Shown here: positions 47,566 to 57,425 of the stretch, piece after piece
Layout: every line of letters starts with the position of its first letter
Numbering within the stretch: position 1 is the stretch's first letter
Source: Desulfoferula mesophila
Lineage (GTDB): Bacteria > Desulfobacterota > Desulfarculia > Desulfarculales > Desulfarculaceae
Direction: 5' to 3'
DNA: 64,000 nt
Assembly (NCBI RefSeq): GCF_037076455.1
Contig: NZ_AP028679.1
Coordinates: 139,501 to 203,500 of the forward strand
Position numbers and translations under genes: made by a program
The notes under the pieces: generated by a model
The model's database searches: none
The model's input: only the letters and a program-made list of their open reading frames with translations
What the model was told of the DNA's origin: nothing

Positions 47566-47904
47566 ATGTCGGACAAGCCTTCTAAAAAATGGCAAGCCGA
47601 ATTTTTAAACCAAGAGGCCTTGGACGAGTTCGAGGCGTTTGGTCCTGAAATTCAGGCCAAGTTCTTTCGCATTTGGAAGCTGGTTGAGGAATTCGGTCTG
47701 CCCGCGGTGCGGGAACCTTATATCAGGCAGGTGGAAGGCAAGATTTACGAATTCAGAATGACGGGGAAGGACGGTATCGGCCGCAGTTTGTTCACGACCA
47801 AAGAACCCCGGCGAGTGGTCGTCTTGCGGTCGTTCATGAAAAAGACCCGGAAAACCCCTCAGCGCGAAATCAAGTTGGCCCAAAAACGAGCCAAGGAGGC
47901 GTAG
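47566..47904 (+). CDS. RelE/HigB-type (phage Gp49-like) toxin
   Basis: 112 aa. The RelE-superfamily fold of the Gp49-like group shows as KFFRIWKLVEEFGLPAVREP, KIYEFRMTGKDGIGRSLFTT, RVVVLRSFMKKTRKTPQREI. Probably a ribosome-dependent mRNA endonuclease neutralised by the following gene. Toxin-first order with a 12-bp gap is typical of higBA loci. An AT-rich inverted repeat lies just upstream. Confidence 0.85.
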   Translation: MSDKPSKKWQAEFLNQEALDEFEAFGPEIQAKFFRIWKLVEEFGLPAVREPYIRQVEGKIYEFRMTGKDGIGRSLFTTKEPRRVVVLRSFMKKTRKTPQREIKLAQKRAKEA

Positions 47905-47915
47905 CGAGGCGAGCC

Positions 47916-48194
47916 ATGGCCATATCGGTGGACAAAGTTTTCAAGGAAAAAATGAAGGATGCCTCCTTTCGGGAGGAATACGAGGCCCTGGAGGAGGAGT
48001 TCGCCATTGCCCGTGAGTTGGTGAAGGCGCGGGTCGAGGCCAAGCTGACCCAGGCTCAGGTGGCCCGCAAAATGGGCACCTCCCAATCGGCCGTGGCCCG
48101 CCTGGAGAGCGGAAAGGTGGGGAGCATCAGCTCCATAAAAAAATACGCCCGCGCCACCGGCAAAAGGATTCAGTTGAAGTTGGTGGCCGGGTAA
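47916..48194 (+). CDS. HigA-type XRE-family antitoxin
   Basis: 92 aa. Short helical N-terminus, then an XRE helix-turn-helix (ARVEAKLTQAQVARKMGTSQ, SAVARLESGKVGSISSIKKY). Would bind the upstream operator and the toxin. Length and order match HigA partners of Gp49-like toxins. Confidence 0.87.
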   Translation: MAISVDKVFKEKMKDASFREEYEALEEEFAIARELVKARVEAKLTQAQVARKMGTSQSAVARLESGKVGSISSIKKYARATGKRIQLKLVAG

Positions 48195-48267
48195 CCCGCC
48201 CCGTCGCCTTATTATTCCGTGCGTCTTTTGCCTTGTTTCCCAGCAGGCCAGTAGCGAATTCCGTCGC

Positions 48268-48296
48268 TTGACAGCCCCCCCGCCCTGTGCTACCCC
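48268..48296 (+). promoter_or_regulatory. Candidate promoter of panCD
   Basis: TTGACA (48268-48273), 17-bp spacer, TACCCC (48291-48296). The -35 is consensus but the -10 is poor. Confidence 0.3.
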
Positions 48297-48433
48297 TTAC
48301 TTGGTTTTCCCCGGCCGGTTTCGGCCGCGCGGCCGCTCGAGAGCTCCCAGGCTACGGGCAGGTCAATAACGCGGCGCGAGGCGGGCCTCAACCGCAACCG
48401 CTTGGATCGCTAGAGGCGACCGGGACGGAGAGC

Positions 48434-49291
48434 GTGGCCACACAACCGCAAGTCATACGTACGCCCCAGGATATGCAGGCCTTGAGCGCCCAGGTGCGCT
48501 CCCAGGGCAAGCGCGTCGCCTTGGTGCCCACCATGGGGGCCCTGCACGCCGGGCACCTGGCCCTGGTGGAGTACGCCCGCTCCCAGGCCGATTTCCTGGT
48601 GGTCAGCATCTTCGTCAATCCCCTGCAGTTCGACCGTGACGCCGACCTGGACGCCTATCCCCGCACCTGGGAGGCCGACCATGCCCTGTGCGCCGAGCAC
48701 GGGGTGGACGCGATCTATGCCCCCACCCCCCCGGCCATGTACCCCGAAGGCTTCGCCACCAAGGTGATGGTCTCCGGCCTGGGCCAGGGCCTGTGCGGCG
48801 CCCACCGGCCGGGGCACTTCGACGGGGTGACCACGGTGGTGGCCAAGCTCTTCGGCGCGGTTTTGCCCCATGTCGCGGTGTTCGGGCAAAAGGACTATCA
48901 GCAGCTCAAGATCGTGCAACGCATGGCCGCGGACCTTAACTTTGAAGTAGAGGTGGTGGGGCGGCCCACCGTGCGCGAGGCCGACGGCCTGGCCCTGAGC
49001 AGCCGCAACGTGCACCTGGACCCGGAACAGCGCGAGCAGGCCCTGTGCCTGCGACGGGCCCTGGACCGGGCCCAAGAGCTGGCCCAGTCCGGCGAGCGCG
49101 ACGTTCAGACGATCAAAGCCGCCGCCGCCAAGGTGGTGGAAGGGGCCTCTCTGGCCCGCATGGAATACATGGAAGTGGTGGACGCCGAAAACTTGGCGCC
49201 CCTGATCCGCCTGGAAGGCCCGGCCCGCATGGCCCTGGCCGTATGGCTGGGCACCACCCGCTTGATAGATAACGACGCCCTGATGGGTTAA
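48434..49291 (+). CDS. panC: Pantothenate synthetase
   Basis: 285 aa from GTG 48434 (GGAG 5 bp upstream); the longer frame back to 48287 is non-conserved. ATP-binding VALVPTMGALHAGHLALVEY, SIFVNPLQFDRDADLDAYPR, AVFGQKDYQQLKIVQRMAAD and ADGLALSSRNVHL. Joins pantoate and beta-alanine. panD, which supplies the beta-alanine, follows 12 bp downstream. Confidence 0.96.
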   Translation: MATQPQVIRTPQDMQALSAQVRSQGKRVALVPTMGALHAGHLALVEYARSQADFLVVSIFVNPLQFDRDADLDAYPRTWEADHALCAEHGVDAIYAPTPPAMYPEGFATKVMVSGLGQGLCGAHRPGHFDGVTTVVAKLFGAVLPHVAVFGQKDYQQLKIVQRMAADLNFEVEVVGRPTVREADGLALSSRNVHLDPEQREQALCLRRALDRAQELAQSGERDVQTIKAAAAKVVEGASLARMEYMEVVDAENLAPLIRLEGPARMALAVWLGTTRLIDNDALMG

Positions 49292-49303
49292 CCGAGGACG
49301 ATC

Positions 49304-49693
49304 ATGCAACGGCATATGTTTAAATCCAAGCTGCACCGCGCCACGGTGACCGAGGCGGAACTGCATTACGAGGGCAGCCTGTCGGTGGACCAGGATCTCA
49401 TGGACGCGGCCGAGATGATTCCCAACGAGATGATCCAGGTCTACAACATCAACAACGGCGAGCGCTTCGAGACCTACATCATTCCCGGCCCCCGGGGCAG
49501 CGGAGTGATCTGCCTCAACGGGGCGGCGGCTCGCAAGGGCGAGGTGGGAGACAAGGTCATCATCGTGACCACCGCCTGGATGGACGAGGCCGAGCTGGCC
49601 GCCCATAAGCCCCTGTCGGTGCTGGTGGGCGAGGACAACAAGATCGTCAAGATCACCCGCCAGGAGCAGCACGGGCTCAAAGTGGCCCTTTAG
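49304..49693 (+). CDS. panD: Aspartate 1-decarboxylase proenzyme
   Basis: 129 aa, GAGG before the ATG. The self-cleavage site Gly24-Ser25 ([18 protein letters not shown]) falls exactly where expected from this start. [20 protein letters not shown] and [17 protein letters not shown] are conserved. Pyruvoyl enzyme making beta-alanine for pantothenate. Confidence 0.96.
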   Translation: MQRHMFKSKLHRATVTEAELHYEGSLSVDQDLMDAAEMIPNEMIQVYNINNGERFETYIIPGPRGSGVICLNGAAARKGEVGDKVIIVTTAWMDEAELAAHKPLSVLVGEDNKIVKITRQEQHGLKVAL

Positions 49694-49710
49694 ACCCCTT
49701 CGCGATTCGG

Positions 49711-49741
49711 CCGCCGTCCCGCCAACGGGGCGGCGGTTTGT
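49711..49741 (+). terminator. Rho-independent terminator of panCD
   Basis: 11-bp stem with one mismatch (49711-49721 with 49726-49736), then TTTGTCTTTG, a moderate U-tract. Confidence 0.65.
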
Positions 49742-49821
49742 CTTTGGGCGGGCGGCTTGGCCCGCCCGGCGGCTTGGCCTACAATTAGAGATGAAGCGCT
49801 TCTTTTACGGCAGGTGTGGCC

Positions 49822-50172
49822 ATGCGACGCGTCATCCTTTTTCTGTTGTTGGCCGGTTTTCTGGCCGCCCCGGCCTGGGCCGGGCAGTGCAACATCCCCG
49901 CCGGCGGCCAGTGCAGCCTGGTCATGGACCCCGCCCCCGCCCCGGTGGAGGTGGTTAACCTGGGCCAGGACAAGGAGGCCTCTGTGCTGGGGTGGTGGCT
50001 CTACTCGGTGCAGGGCGAGCCTCGGCGGGTGGCGACCGTGCTCAAGCCCGGCGAGGCGGTGATTTTCTCCCCCCCCAAGTCCAAGGACGGCCAAGGCGAT
50101 TCCTTTGCCGCCCGGACCCTGGTTATTTTTAACCTAGGAACCACCGAACTAAGCGCCCGCACCGTTAAGTAA
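49822..50172 (+). CDS. Small exported protein of unknown function
   Basis: 116 aa from ATG 49822 (CAGGTG upstream; in-frame GTG 49816 possible). Signal peptide ([20 protein letters not shown]), two Cys soon after ([12 protein letters not shown]), then a beta-rich domain ([34 protein letters not shown]). Not recognised. Ends 47 bp before the metK promoter. Confidence 0.7.
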   Translation: MRRVILFLLLAGFLAAPAWAGQCNIPAGGQCSLVMDPAPAPVEVVNLGQDKEASVLGWWLYSVQGEPRRVATVLKPGEAVIFSPPKSKDGQGDSFAARTLVIFNLGTTELSARTVK

Positions 50173-50219
50173 AAAAACCTTCTTTGCCGCCTGCTTGGCC
50201 GCCTCGGCGCCGCGGTTTA

Positions 50220-50248
50220 TTGACAAGCCCCCGGCTGGGTGGTTTAAT
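50220..50248 (+). promoter_or_regulatory. Sigma-70 promoter of metK-ahcY
   Basis: TTGACA (50220-50225), exactly 17 bp, TTTAAT (50243-50248), 43 bp before the metK ATG. No SAM-riboswitch leader fits in this short interval. Confidence 0.75.
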
Positions 50249-50291
50249 TCATAGCCTGTTAAAATTACGAGGCAAAAAGGAGACACACGGG

Positions 50292-51473
50292 ATGGGTTAC
50301 GACTACCTGTTCTCCAGCGAATCGGTGACCGAGGGGCACCCCGACAAGGTGGCGGACCAAATATCCGACGCCATCCTCGACGCCATGCTAAAAGACGACC
50401 CCGAGTCCCGGGTAGCCTGCGAAACCCTGGTGACCACCGGCCTGGCCATGGTGGCCGGCGAGATAACCACCGAGACCTACGTGGACATCCCCGAGATCGT
50501 GCGCAACACCATCAAGGGTATCGGCTACACCAACTCCTCCATGGGCTTTGACTGGGAAACCTGCGCGGTGCTGACCACCATCGACAAGCAGTCGGTAGAC
50601 ATCTCCCAGGGGGTCACCGCCGAGACCAGCCTTTTCGGCGAGCAGGGGGCCGGCGACCAGGGCATCATGTTCGGCTACGCCTGCACCGAGACCCCGGAGC
50701 TGATGCCCGCGCCCATTCATTACGCCCATCGCCTGGCCCGCCGCCTGGCCCAGGTGCGCAAGAACGGCTCCCTGGGCTTTTTGCGCCCCGACGGCAAAAC
50801 CCAGGTGACCATCCAGTACGAGAACAACATGCCCAAGCGGGTGGAGGCGGTGGTGGTGGCTTCCCAGCACAGCCCGGACGTGAAATACACCACCCTAAAG
50901 GAAGCCATCATCGACGAGGTGATAAAAAAGGTGCTGCCCGCCGAGATGTTCGACGGCGACACCAAGATTTTCATCAACACCACCGGCCGCTTCGTGGTGG
51001 GCGGCCCCCACGGCGACTGCGGGCTCACCGGCCGCAAGATCATCGTGGACACCTACGGCGGCCAGGGCAGTCACGGCGGCGGTTGCTTCAGCGGCAAGGA
51101 CCCCTCCAAGGTGGACCGCTCGGGCAGCTACTACGCCCGCTACGTGGCCAAGAACCTGGTGGCCGCCGGTCTGGCCGAGCGCTGCGAGGTGCAGGTGGCC
51201 TACGCCATCGGGGTGGCCGAGCCGGTGTCCATTTTGGTCAACACCTTCGGCACCGGCAAGATCGCCGAGGAAAAGATCGCCGAGGGCCTGGTCAAGCTGT
51301 TCGACTTCCGCCCCGCCCAGATGATCTCTCAGCTGGACCTCAAACGTCCGGTGTACAAACGCACCGCCGCCTACGGCCACTTCGGCCGCGAGGAGGAGGG
51401 CTTCACCTGGGAGCTGAGCGACCGGGTGGACAAGATTCGCCAATACTTTGGCCTCAAGGGCCAGTGCTCTTGA
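50292..51473 (+). CDS. metK: S-adenosylmethionine synthetase
   Basis: 393 aa from ATG 50292 (AAGGAG upstream). ATP/metal motif [35 protein letters not shown], and phosphate loop [17 protein letters not shown]. The residue after GG is Cys where Ala is usual (GGGAFSGKD). Makes AdoMet from Met and ATP. Directly upstream of ahcY, forming an activated-methyl-cycle operon. Confidence 0.97.
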   Translation: MGYDYLFSSESVTEGHPDKVADQISDAILDAMLKDDPESRVACETLVTTGLAMVAGEITTETYVDIPEIVRNTIKGIGYTNSSMGFDWETCAVLTTIDKQSVDISQGVTAETSLFGEQGAGDQGIMFGYACTETPELMPAPIHYAHRLARRLAQVRKNGSLGFLRPDGKTQVTIQYENNMPKRVEAVVVASQHSPDVKYTTLKEAIIDEVIKKVLPAEMFDGDTKIFINTTGRFVVGGPHGDCGLTGRKIIVDTYGGQGSHGGGCFSGKDPSKVDRSGSYYARYVAKNLVAAGLAERCEVQVAYAIGVAEPVSILVNTFGTGKIAEEKIAEGLVKLFDFRPAQMISQLDLKRPVYKRTAAYGHFGREEEGFTWELSDRVDKIRQYFGLKGQCS

Positions 51474-51486
51474 GTGGAGTTGATAG

Positions 51487-52743
<1,257 letters not shown>

Positions 52744-52790
52744 GCATTTAAGATTAGCCCGCTCAGGCGGGTCCGCCCGACTAGATAAAA

Positions 52791-52865
52791 GCCGGCGTAG
52801 CTCAGGGGTAGAGCAGCTGATTCGTAATCAGCAGGTCGTTGGTTCAATTCCTACCGCCGGCTCCA
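52791..52865 (+). tRNA. tRNA-Thr (anticodon CGT)
   Basis: 75 bases with encoded CCA. Acceptor GCCGGCG/CGCCGGC, D-stem GCTC/GAGC, anticodon stem GCTGA/TCAGC with loop TTCGTAA (anticodon CGT, reads ACG), and T-loop TTCAATT with one T-T mismatch in the T-stem. Its 3' half is the probable attachment site of the element that follows. Confidence 0.97.
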
Positions 52866-52874
52866 GTAATATCA

Positions 52875-52908
52875 AGCGGTTACGGCTTATGGCCGTGGCC
52901 GCTTTTTC
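52875..52908 (+). terminator. Rho-independent terminator after tRNA-Thr
   Basis: 12-bp stem including two G-T pairs (52875-52886 with 52892-52903), then TTTTTC. Ten bases after the CCA. Confidence 0.75.
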
Positions 52909-52924
52909 TTTGAAAAGGTGCTTG

Positions 52925-52952
52925 GACGTAAATTAGACGTAAAGAGATGTAA
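52925..52952. promoter_or_regulatory. Three helically phased repeats, candidate integrase arm sites
   Basis: gacgtaaa at 52925 and 52936 and gatgtaa at 52946, spaced 11 and 10 bp, between the tRNA and the integrase stop. Position and phasing fit arm-type recombinase sites. Confidence 0.5.
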
Positions 52953-52959
52953 GGACCTG

Positions 52960-54063
52960 TCATGCCGCCTTGGTCCTTTTACTCAGGCCTCCATCCAAGA
53001 CATCAAGGTAAGGTTTGGTGGTGGGGACGCCTCTGATGTAGTCCTCAGTCACCTGAAGGCTACGGTGCCTCAGGTGCTGCTGGATCACCACCATGGGCGT
53101 GTTCTCTCGGGCCAAAGAGGTGGCGGTCAAAGCCCTGATCCCATGGAAGCCAAAAGGCTTGACTCCTGCTTCTTCGCAGAGCCTGCCCAGGAACTTCGAA
53201 AGAGACCTGAAGGGCTTGCCGTAGCGATTTAGGAAAACCCATTCGCTGCGTCCTGTCCTTTCATGCTGTTCCCTGAGGACACCGATCAGGGCTTCGGTCA
53301 TACCAACCCAGTCTGCCTCTTTCAGGCCTCCACGTCTCTTCCTGGTGTAGAGCCTCAGCCGACCTCTTTCAAGGTCGATGTCCTCCCATATCAGGTTGAA
53401 TAGTTCCTTCCTCCTGGCTCCAGTGTAGTAGTAGGTCCAAAGGAGAGCTTTGTCCTGTCCCTCGGACAGGTCGACCACTTTCAGAAAGTCCTCCATAGGT
53501 GGCATGTAGTGGTGCGACTTCTCGTGGGAGAACTTATCGACTACCTGGAAGGGGTTTGGGGCTGGGCACATTTGGTACTTCATTGCCCAGTTCCAGGCAG
53601 CGCCTAGATGCGTCCTGTAGACGTTGGCCGTATTGTGGGATTTAGAACGGGCGTAACTCATAAGGAATCTATGGGCCGTTGCGGTGCTAAGGCCCTGAAC
53701 AGGTTGACCAGGTTTGCCGTGCCAGTTTAGGAACCGCCTAAGGATTCTCAGTTTGTCTTTATAGGTTTTCGCAGAAACGTTTTCGCGGACATGGTCCAGA
53801 TAGGCCGTCGCCCACTCATGTAAGGAGACCGTGGGGGTCTGCTCCCGCTCCCATACATCTGATACGGCCTTGGGCGATAACCCCTCGTCCAGCAGGCGCT
53901 TGATGTCCTCCTCTGGGATGCTTCCCCGCAGGAGTGTCTTCACCTCGCTTTCCCACTGTGTCGCTTCCGTTTTGGTCTTGAAGAGTTTCTCCCTGCGAAA
54001 ATTTCTCCTGCTCACCTGGCCGACCCAATGGGTCTTGCCTTTGCGTACTCGTTTGCTGGGCAT
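52960..54063 (-). CDS. Tyrosine recombinase / integrase
   Basis: 367 aa from ATG 54063, which has GAGG 7 bp upstream; the ATG at 54069 is too close to that site. Arm-binding-like N-terminus rich in K/R (KRVRKGKTHWVGQVSRRNFR), SAM-like core-binding domain (about 75-175), then the catalytic domain. Counting from 54069, catalytic residues are R219 (YYTGARRKEL), H309-x-x-R312 (FHGIRALTATSLA), H335 and Tyr344 (VTEDYIRG). Integrates the element at the adjacent tRNA-Thr. Confidence 0.94.
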   Translation of the reverse strand: MPSKRVRKGKTHWVGQVSRRNFRREKLFKTKTEATQWESEVKTLLRGSIPEEDIKRLLDEGLSPKAVSDVWEREQTPTVSLHEWATAYLDHVRENVSAKTYKDKLRILRRFLNWHGKPGQPVQGLSTATAHRFLMSYARSKSHNTANVYRTHLGAAWNWAMKYQMCPAPNPFQVVDKFSHEKSHHYMPPMEDFLKVVDLSEGQDKALLWTYYYTGARRKELFNLIWEDIDLERGRLRLYTRKRRGGLKEADWVGMTEALIGVLREQHERTGRSEWVFLNRYGKPFRSLSKFLGRLCEEAGVKPFGFHGIRALTATSLARENTPMVVIQQHLRHRSLQVTEDYIRGVPTTKPYLDVLDGGLSKRTKAA

Positions 54064-54259
54064 ACGCATTCCTCACTGCTTGCTCTATAAGGTTGTCAAA
54101 GAACAGCCAGCGGTTTCGAATGCGCACCCCGCCATAGTCGGAAGGGTAGCGCCTGACCGTACTGGCTTCAACCTCGAAAAGGTCGGCAACGGCCTCCGGG
54201 GTCCATTTACGGCCAAGGCCTTGAACAATACGGGGCTGGGTTTCAGGCTTTCTGACCAT
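53816..54259 (-). CDS. HTH DNA-binding protein overlapping the integrase start
   Basis: 147 aa. Residues 19-66 form a clear helix-turn-helix (WTPEAVADLFEVEASTVRRY, then NRWLFFDNLIEQAVRNAYAQ), like excisionase/AlpA-type directors. From about residue 64 the ORF overlaps the integrase in another frame and becomes low-complexity (Gly/Gln/Arg-rich), so only the first half looks selected. Either the protein has a junk tail, or a +1 shift fuses the HTH to the integrase. Overlaps the preceding small ORF by 17 bp. Confidence 0.55.
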   Translation of the reverse strand: MVRKPETQPRIVQGLGRKWTPEAVADLFEVEASTVRRYPSDYGGVRIRNRWLFFDNLIEQAVRNAYAQQTSTQRQDPLGRPGEQEKFSQGETLQDQNGSDTVGKRGEDTPAGKHPRGGHQAPAGRGVIAQGRIRCMGAGADPHGLLT

Positions 54260-54449
54260 GCTGTTCCCACGTCACCAGTGCTCGCACTGGGCAGTGTAGC
54301 GGCGTCAAGGCCTCCAGAATCGACGATCTTTTGCTCCGAAGGGTAGGGCCCCGGACCGGCAAAAAAAGAACCTTCGTCGCCGAAAATTTGCTCCAGCCAG
54401 GGGTTGGGGTTGGCTGAGAAAACTCCTTGCCTGAACCATGCTCTTTCAT
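54243..54449 (-). CDS. Possible small coupled ORF
   Basis: 68 aa. Its ATG overlaps the stop of the preceding ORF as ATGA and its stop overlaps the start of the HTH ORF. The composition (MKEHGSGKEFSQPTPTPGWS) is unremarkable and no domain is recognised. Position in a chain of overlapping genes is the only support. Confidence 0.35.
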   Translation of the reverse strand: MKEHGSGKEFSQPTPTPGWSKFSATKVLFLPVRGPTLRSKRSSILEALTPLHCPVRALVTWEQHGQKA

Positions 54450-55075
54450 TTGTGGGTCCCATCTGGTTGGGTCCCATCCTCCTTTGGGGCCCCCTCAGAG
54501 GTTCCAGCCGGTTTTTCTTGGTCGTAGTATCCCAACTTGACTCCTGGACCAAACAACTCGGATAGCATAGCCGTCGGTTCAACTAGTTCGTCAGGCAACA
54601 GCCCCACCGGACCGCCGTCAATACTCCCAAGTACCTTGATCGTGTCGTAGGCCAAAGTTTCGGCTTCGGTAGTTACGCGGCCTCTTTTTTCGAAGCGATC
54701 CAGCAGCGCTTTGAATAGGCGCTGGATTGCTGGCCGCCAGGATTTCGTCTCCATGACCTCACGGTGATTAAGACGACAGAGAGGATTTGTAACCGTTGTA
54801 ACCGGAGTTTCCCGGCTAGGGTTACAAGAATTATTCAATGATTTAGGGGGGGTAACCGCAGTTACCGGCGTAACCGCGTTTTGTGCACCATCTCGACCAC
54901 TTTCCACCGTTTGCAGATTTTCGTCTTCTTCGCCAGGACTTAGATTTTTGGCGGTTTCACTGGTTACGTTGGTTACAGAACGGTTTTTGCTGGGGTTTTC
55001 TTGTAACCGGTCTGCTTGGTCATCGGTTACACGGTTACGCTTTTTAGGGGCCCACTCGGCAAAAAGCTCAATCAT
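54446..55075 (-). CDS. Element-encoded protein of unknown function
   Basis: 209 aa from ATG 55075, overlapping the stop of the DUF927 gene and preceded by GTGGAG. N-terminal half is low-complexity, with many Asn/Thr/Val (NVTSETAK, TPVTAVTPPK). The C-terminal half is folded-looking (SWRPAIQRLFKALLDRFEKR, AYDTIKVLGSIDGGPVGLLP). No family recognised; co-translated with the replication protein. Confidence 0.6.
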   Translation of the reverse strand: MIELFAEWAPKKRNRVTDDQADRLQENPSKNRSVTNVTSETAKNLSPGEEDENLQTVESGRDGAQNAVTPVTAVTPPKSLNNSCNPSRETPVTTVTNPLCRLNHREVMETKSWRPAIQRLFKALLDRFEKRGRVTTEAETLAYDTIKVLGSIDGGPVGLLPDELVEPTAMLSELFGPGVKLGYYDQEKPAGTSEGAPKEDGTQPDGTHK

Positions 55076-57422
55076 CTCCACTTTCCCCCAAGATCTCATT
55101 CTTTAGAACGTACATCCTTATGGGGTCATCAAAGCTGGGAAGGCGGACTACGCGGGCGGGACGGCCAGTGCTATCAGGTATCAGCAGCCCACGATCCTTG
55201 AGGTGATCCAGAACCCGCTTGCTGTCCATCCCCTTACATATCTCATTCCGGAACGTCTCCGGAAAAATCAGGTATTCTCGCCCTTGTTGGCCATCACGCA
55301 CAAAACCCGCTCGGTTAATGATGGGTCTATCGTAGTCACCGTTACACGACTGAAAACGACTCTTGCCGTGTGCCTGGATGAATCGACGTACAGCTTCAAT
55401 GCCTGCCTGTTCCTCTAGCGATCCGAAACCTCCACGCTGGTTGAGCCATGCCGTGAAACAGGTTCCAGCAGATTTCAGCGCCTCATCTCCGCCCCACGGG
55501 AGGATACCCATCGCCGTAGCCAAGCATCCAGCAGCGGCAACCAAGGCGAACCGATTAGCCACCCGCGTAACCTGCCCATCTGCGGTCCGGGGGCAGTGTT
55601 TGTCTAGGAATTCTTGCCTGGCCCTACGCAACTGCTCAGTTAAGTGCTCTGGGTTGGTTGTAATCCTTTCAAGGAATTTACGGGCGGGTGAGCCGTAATT
55701 TTGGATGGAATTAAGGCGAAGATGGTCGGCTAGGGCGGCGGGACTATCGAAATCGTGGAGATCTTCAAAGATGCCCAGACTAGCCCCGGCATCAGCCGGG
55801 ATATCGACCATGCGAACCTCTTGACCGGCACTAGCCCTTCCGCCACTTTCATTCACTTTGTCCGCCAGAGACAGTTCGCCGGTGCTTAGAAAGAGAAGCC
55901 TCCATTGCGCGGGGGGCCTTCCAGTCCCATCCTTGCGGGCGCGACTTTTGCCTTGGCCGTTGGAAAGCATGTAGGCGGTCTGGCCAGCATCTTGCCCATT
56001 AATCTGGCTCATTTCGTCCAGACACAAGAGGGTATCGCAGTGGGCGACTCCAACCGCTTCGAGTCCATTGCTGGTGGCACGCCAGCTTTGGCAATAGCCG
56101 TTTACGCCACCGCCTCCCCAAACACTACCTGCTACCTGAAGAGCAGTGGTTTTGCCAATCGATGAACCACCACGGAGATGGAAACCGCCGCCCTCTAGAC
56201 TAGCGGGATGGAGCAGCGGAGCTGCGAAAGCCGCACTTACCGCGAATGCAAGGCGACTATTACCTGCGCATAACTTGGCGATCTGCTCTTTCCACTCCTC
56301 CAGTTCGCCCTTTACCCGAAAAAGGTCATCGCTTACCCTGTCGACCTGGAAAAGGACGCGCTCGTCTTGACCGTTGCCATAGGTCTGGTTCGGCAAAACG
56401 AAGACCTGGCCGTGCCAGCCTAGTCGATCAACGCAGCGGGCCCACTCCTGCGGGCTGGCGTCGTTTATGTATTCATGAAGAGCATAGCGCGCCCTGGTCT
56501 CGGGGCTGATCTCCAAGCCAAGCTTCAAGAGCTCCGCACGATAGGCTGTCCCGTCCCCGGCCAAAAGTTCCATGGGCATAGCCCACTCGTTGGTTTGCCC
56601 TTCCCTGGTGGTCACGGCTAGCAACCTGCCCCAACTCTTGCCTCCGGAATCCCTGGTGCGGGCAACTACATCCAGCCGGGAACATACTTTAATCCATTCG
56701 ACCTTCGTTTCTCCGGGGGCTTTAGTCGTTTCTACCTTTTTAAAAACTCCTTGCTCATCAACCCTAAAAGGCCAGTCGGGCGGCGATACTGGAGGCAAAT
56801 CTTTTTTGGTTTGATCCTTCGAAAACGGATGAGCCTCCTTCACAAGTTGGAAGATTCGGCTCCCAGTAACACCAACGGGCAATTCGTCAGCCAGGTCCCA
56901 TTTTTCTGGGAACTCGTCTGGAACCTCCACGATGCGGACAGAGTTAGCACCAGCTGCCAGGGCAATCTCTGCAACCGCATCGGCATATTCCCTTCCAGGC
57001 TGATCATGATCCGGCCAGATAAACACATCCCGACCCTTAAAAGGGTCCCAGATGGCCTTTTCGGCTGCATCGCTACCACAGGGAGAGGTAACCACCACCA
57101 TTTCAGGGAAAAGCTGCTGAGCGGCGTCAGCTGTCTTCTCTCCCTCCACAACAAGCACGGGGGCGTATGGATTCCAGGCAAGGCTGTACAAGCCATAAAG
57201 AGGGCGGGGGGCCGGTAGGTGCTTCCACTCCCATTGGTGCTTTCCCGTTTTATCTTGCCAGCAACTCAGAGGTCGGATGTTTTTGCCACCGTTTTCCGAA
57301 ACGAAACGACAGACGTAGAAAAAAGGCTTGCCATGCTTATCTCGGTAGCACCAAATCTGGTCCGGCTCACCCAAGTGAGGGTGGCGGAATGAGTCGGGCG
57401 CTGTGTCAGGTGCAAGAATCAT
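55068..57422 (-). CDS. Toprim plus DUF927 helicase/primase of the element
   Basis: 784 aa. N-terminal Toprim-like region with the catalytic Glu in VLVVEGEKTADAAQQLFPEM (about residue 95) and the D-x-D of FIWPDHDQPGREYADA (about 136). Central DUF927 ATPase: Walker A in RGGSSIGKTTALQVAGSVWG (about 420) and Walker B LLCLDEMSQI. C-terminal helical and winged-helix-like region. Such proteins replicate satellites and ICEs like the P4 alpha protein. The zinc-finger/N-terminal primase part is on the separate 113-aa gene upstream, 3 bp away. Confidence 0.88.
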   Translation of the reverse strand: MILAPDTAPDSFRHPHLGEPDQIWCYRDKHGKPFFYVCRFVSENGGKNIRPLSCWQDKTGKHQWEWKHLPAPRPLYGLYSLAWNPYAPVLVVEGEKTADAAQQLFPEMVVVTSPCGSDAAEKAIWDPFKGRDVFIWPDHDQPGREYADAVAEIALAAGANSVRIVEVPDEFPEKWDLADELPVGVTGSRIFQLVKEAHPFSKDQTKKDLPPVSPPDWPFRVDEQGVFKKVETTKAPGETKVEWIKVCSRLDVVARTRDSGGKSWGRLLAVTTREGQTNEWAMPMELLAGDGTAYRAELLKLGLEISPETRARYALHEYINDASPQEWARCVDRLGWHGQVFVLPNQTYGNGQDERVLFQVDRVSDDLFRVKGELEEWKEQIAKLCAGNSRLAFAVSAAFAAPLLHPASLEGGGFHLRGGSSIGKTTALQVAGSVWGGGGVNGYCQSWRATSNGLEAVGVAHCDTLLCLDEMSQINGQDAGQTAYMLSNGQGKSRARKDGTGRPPAQWRLLFLSTGELSLADKVNESGGRASAGQEVRMVDIPADAGASLGIFEDLHDFDSPAALADHLRLNSIQNYGSPARKFLERITTNPEHLTEQLRRARQEFLDKHCPRTADGQVTRVANRFALVAAAGCLATAMGILPWGGDEALKSAGTCFTAWLNQRGGFGSLEEQAGIEAVRRFIQAHGKSRFQSCNGDYDRPIINRAGFVRDGQQGREYLIFPETFRNEICKGMDSKRVLDHLKDRGLLIPDSTGRPARVVRLPSFDDPIRMYVLKNEILGESGDD

Positions 57423-57425
57423 AGG

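Noticed and set aside
50173-50291. SAM riboswitch before metK
   Set aside because: The predicted transcript leader is only about 35 bases, too short, and no riboswitch pairing was seen.
54085-54582. 165-aa minus-strand ORF
   Set aside because: Overlaps three better-supported ORFs in another frame and shows no motif.
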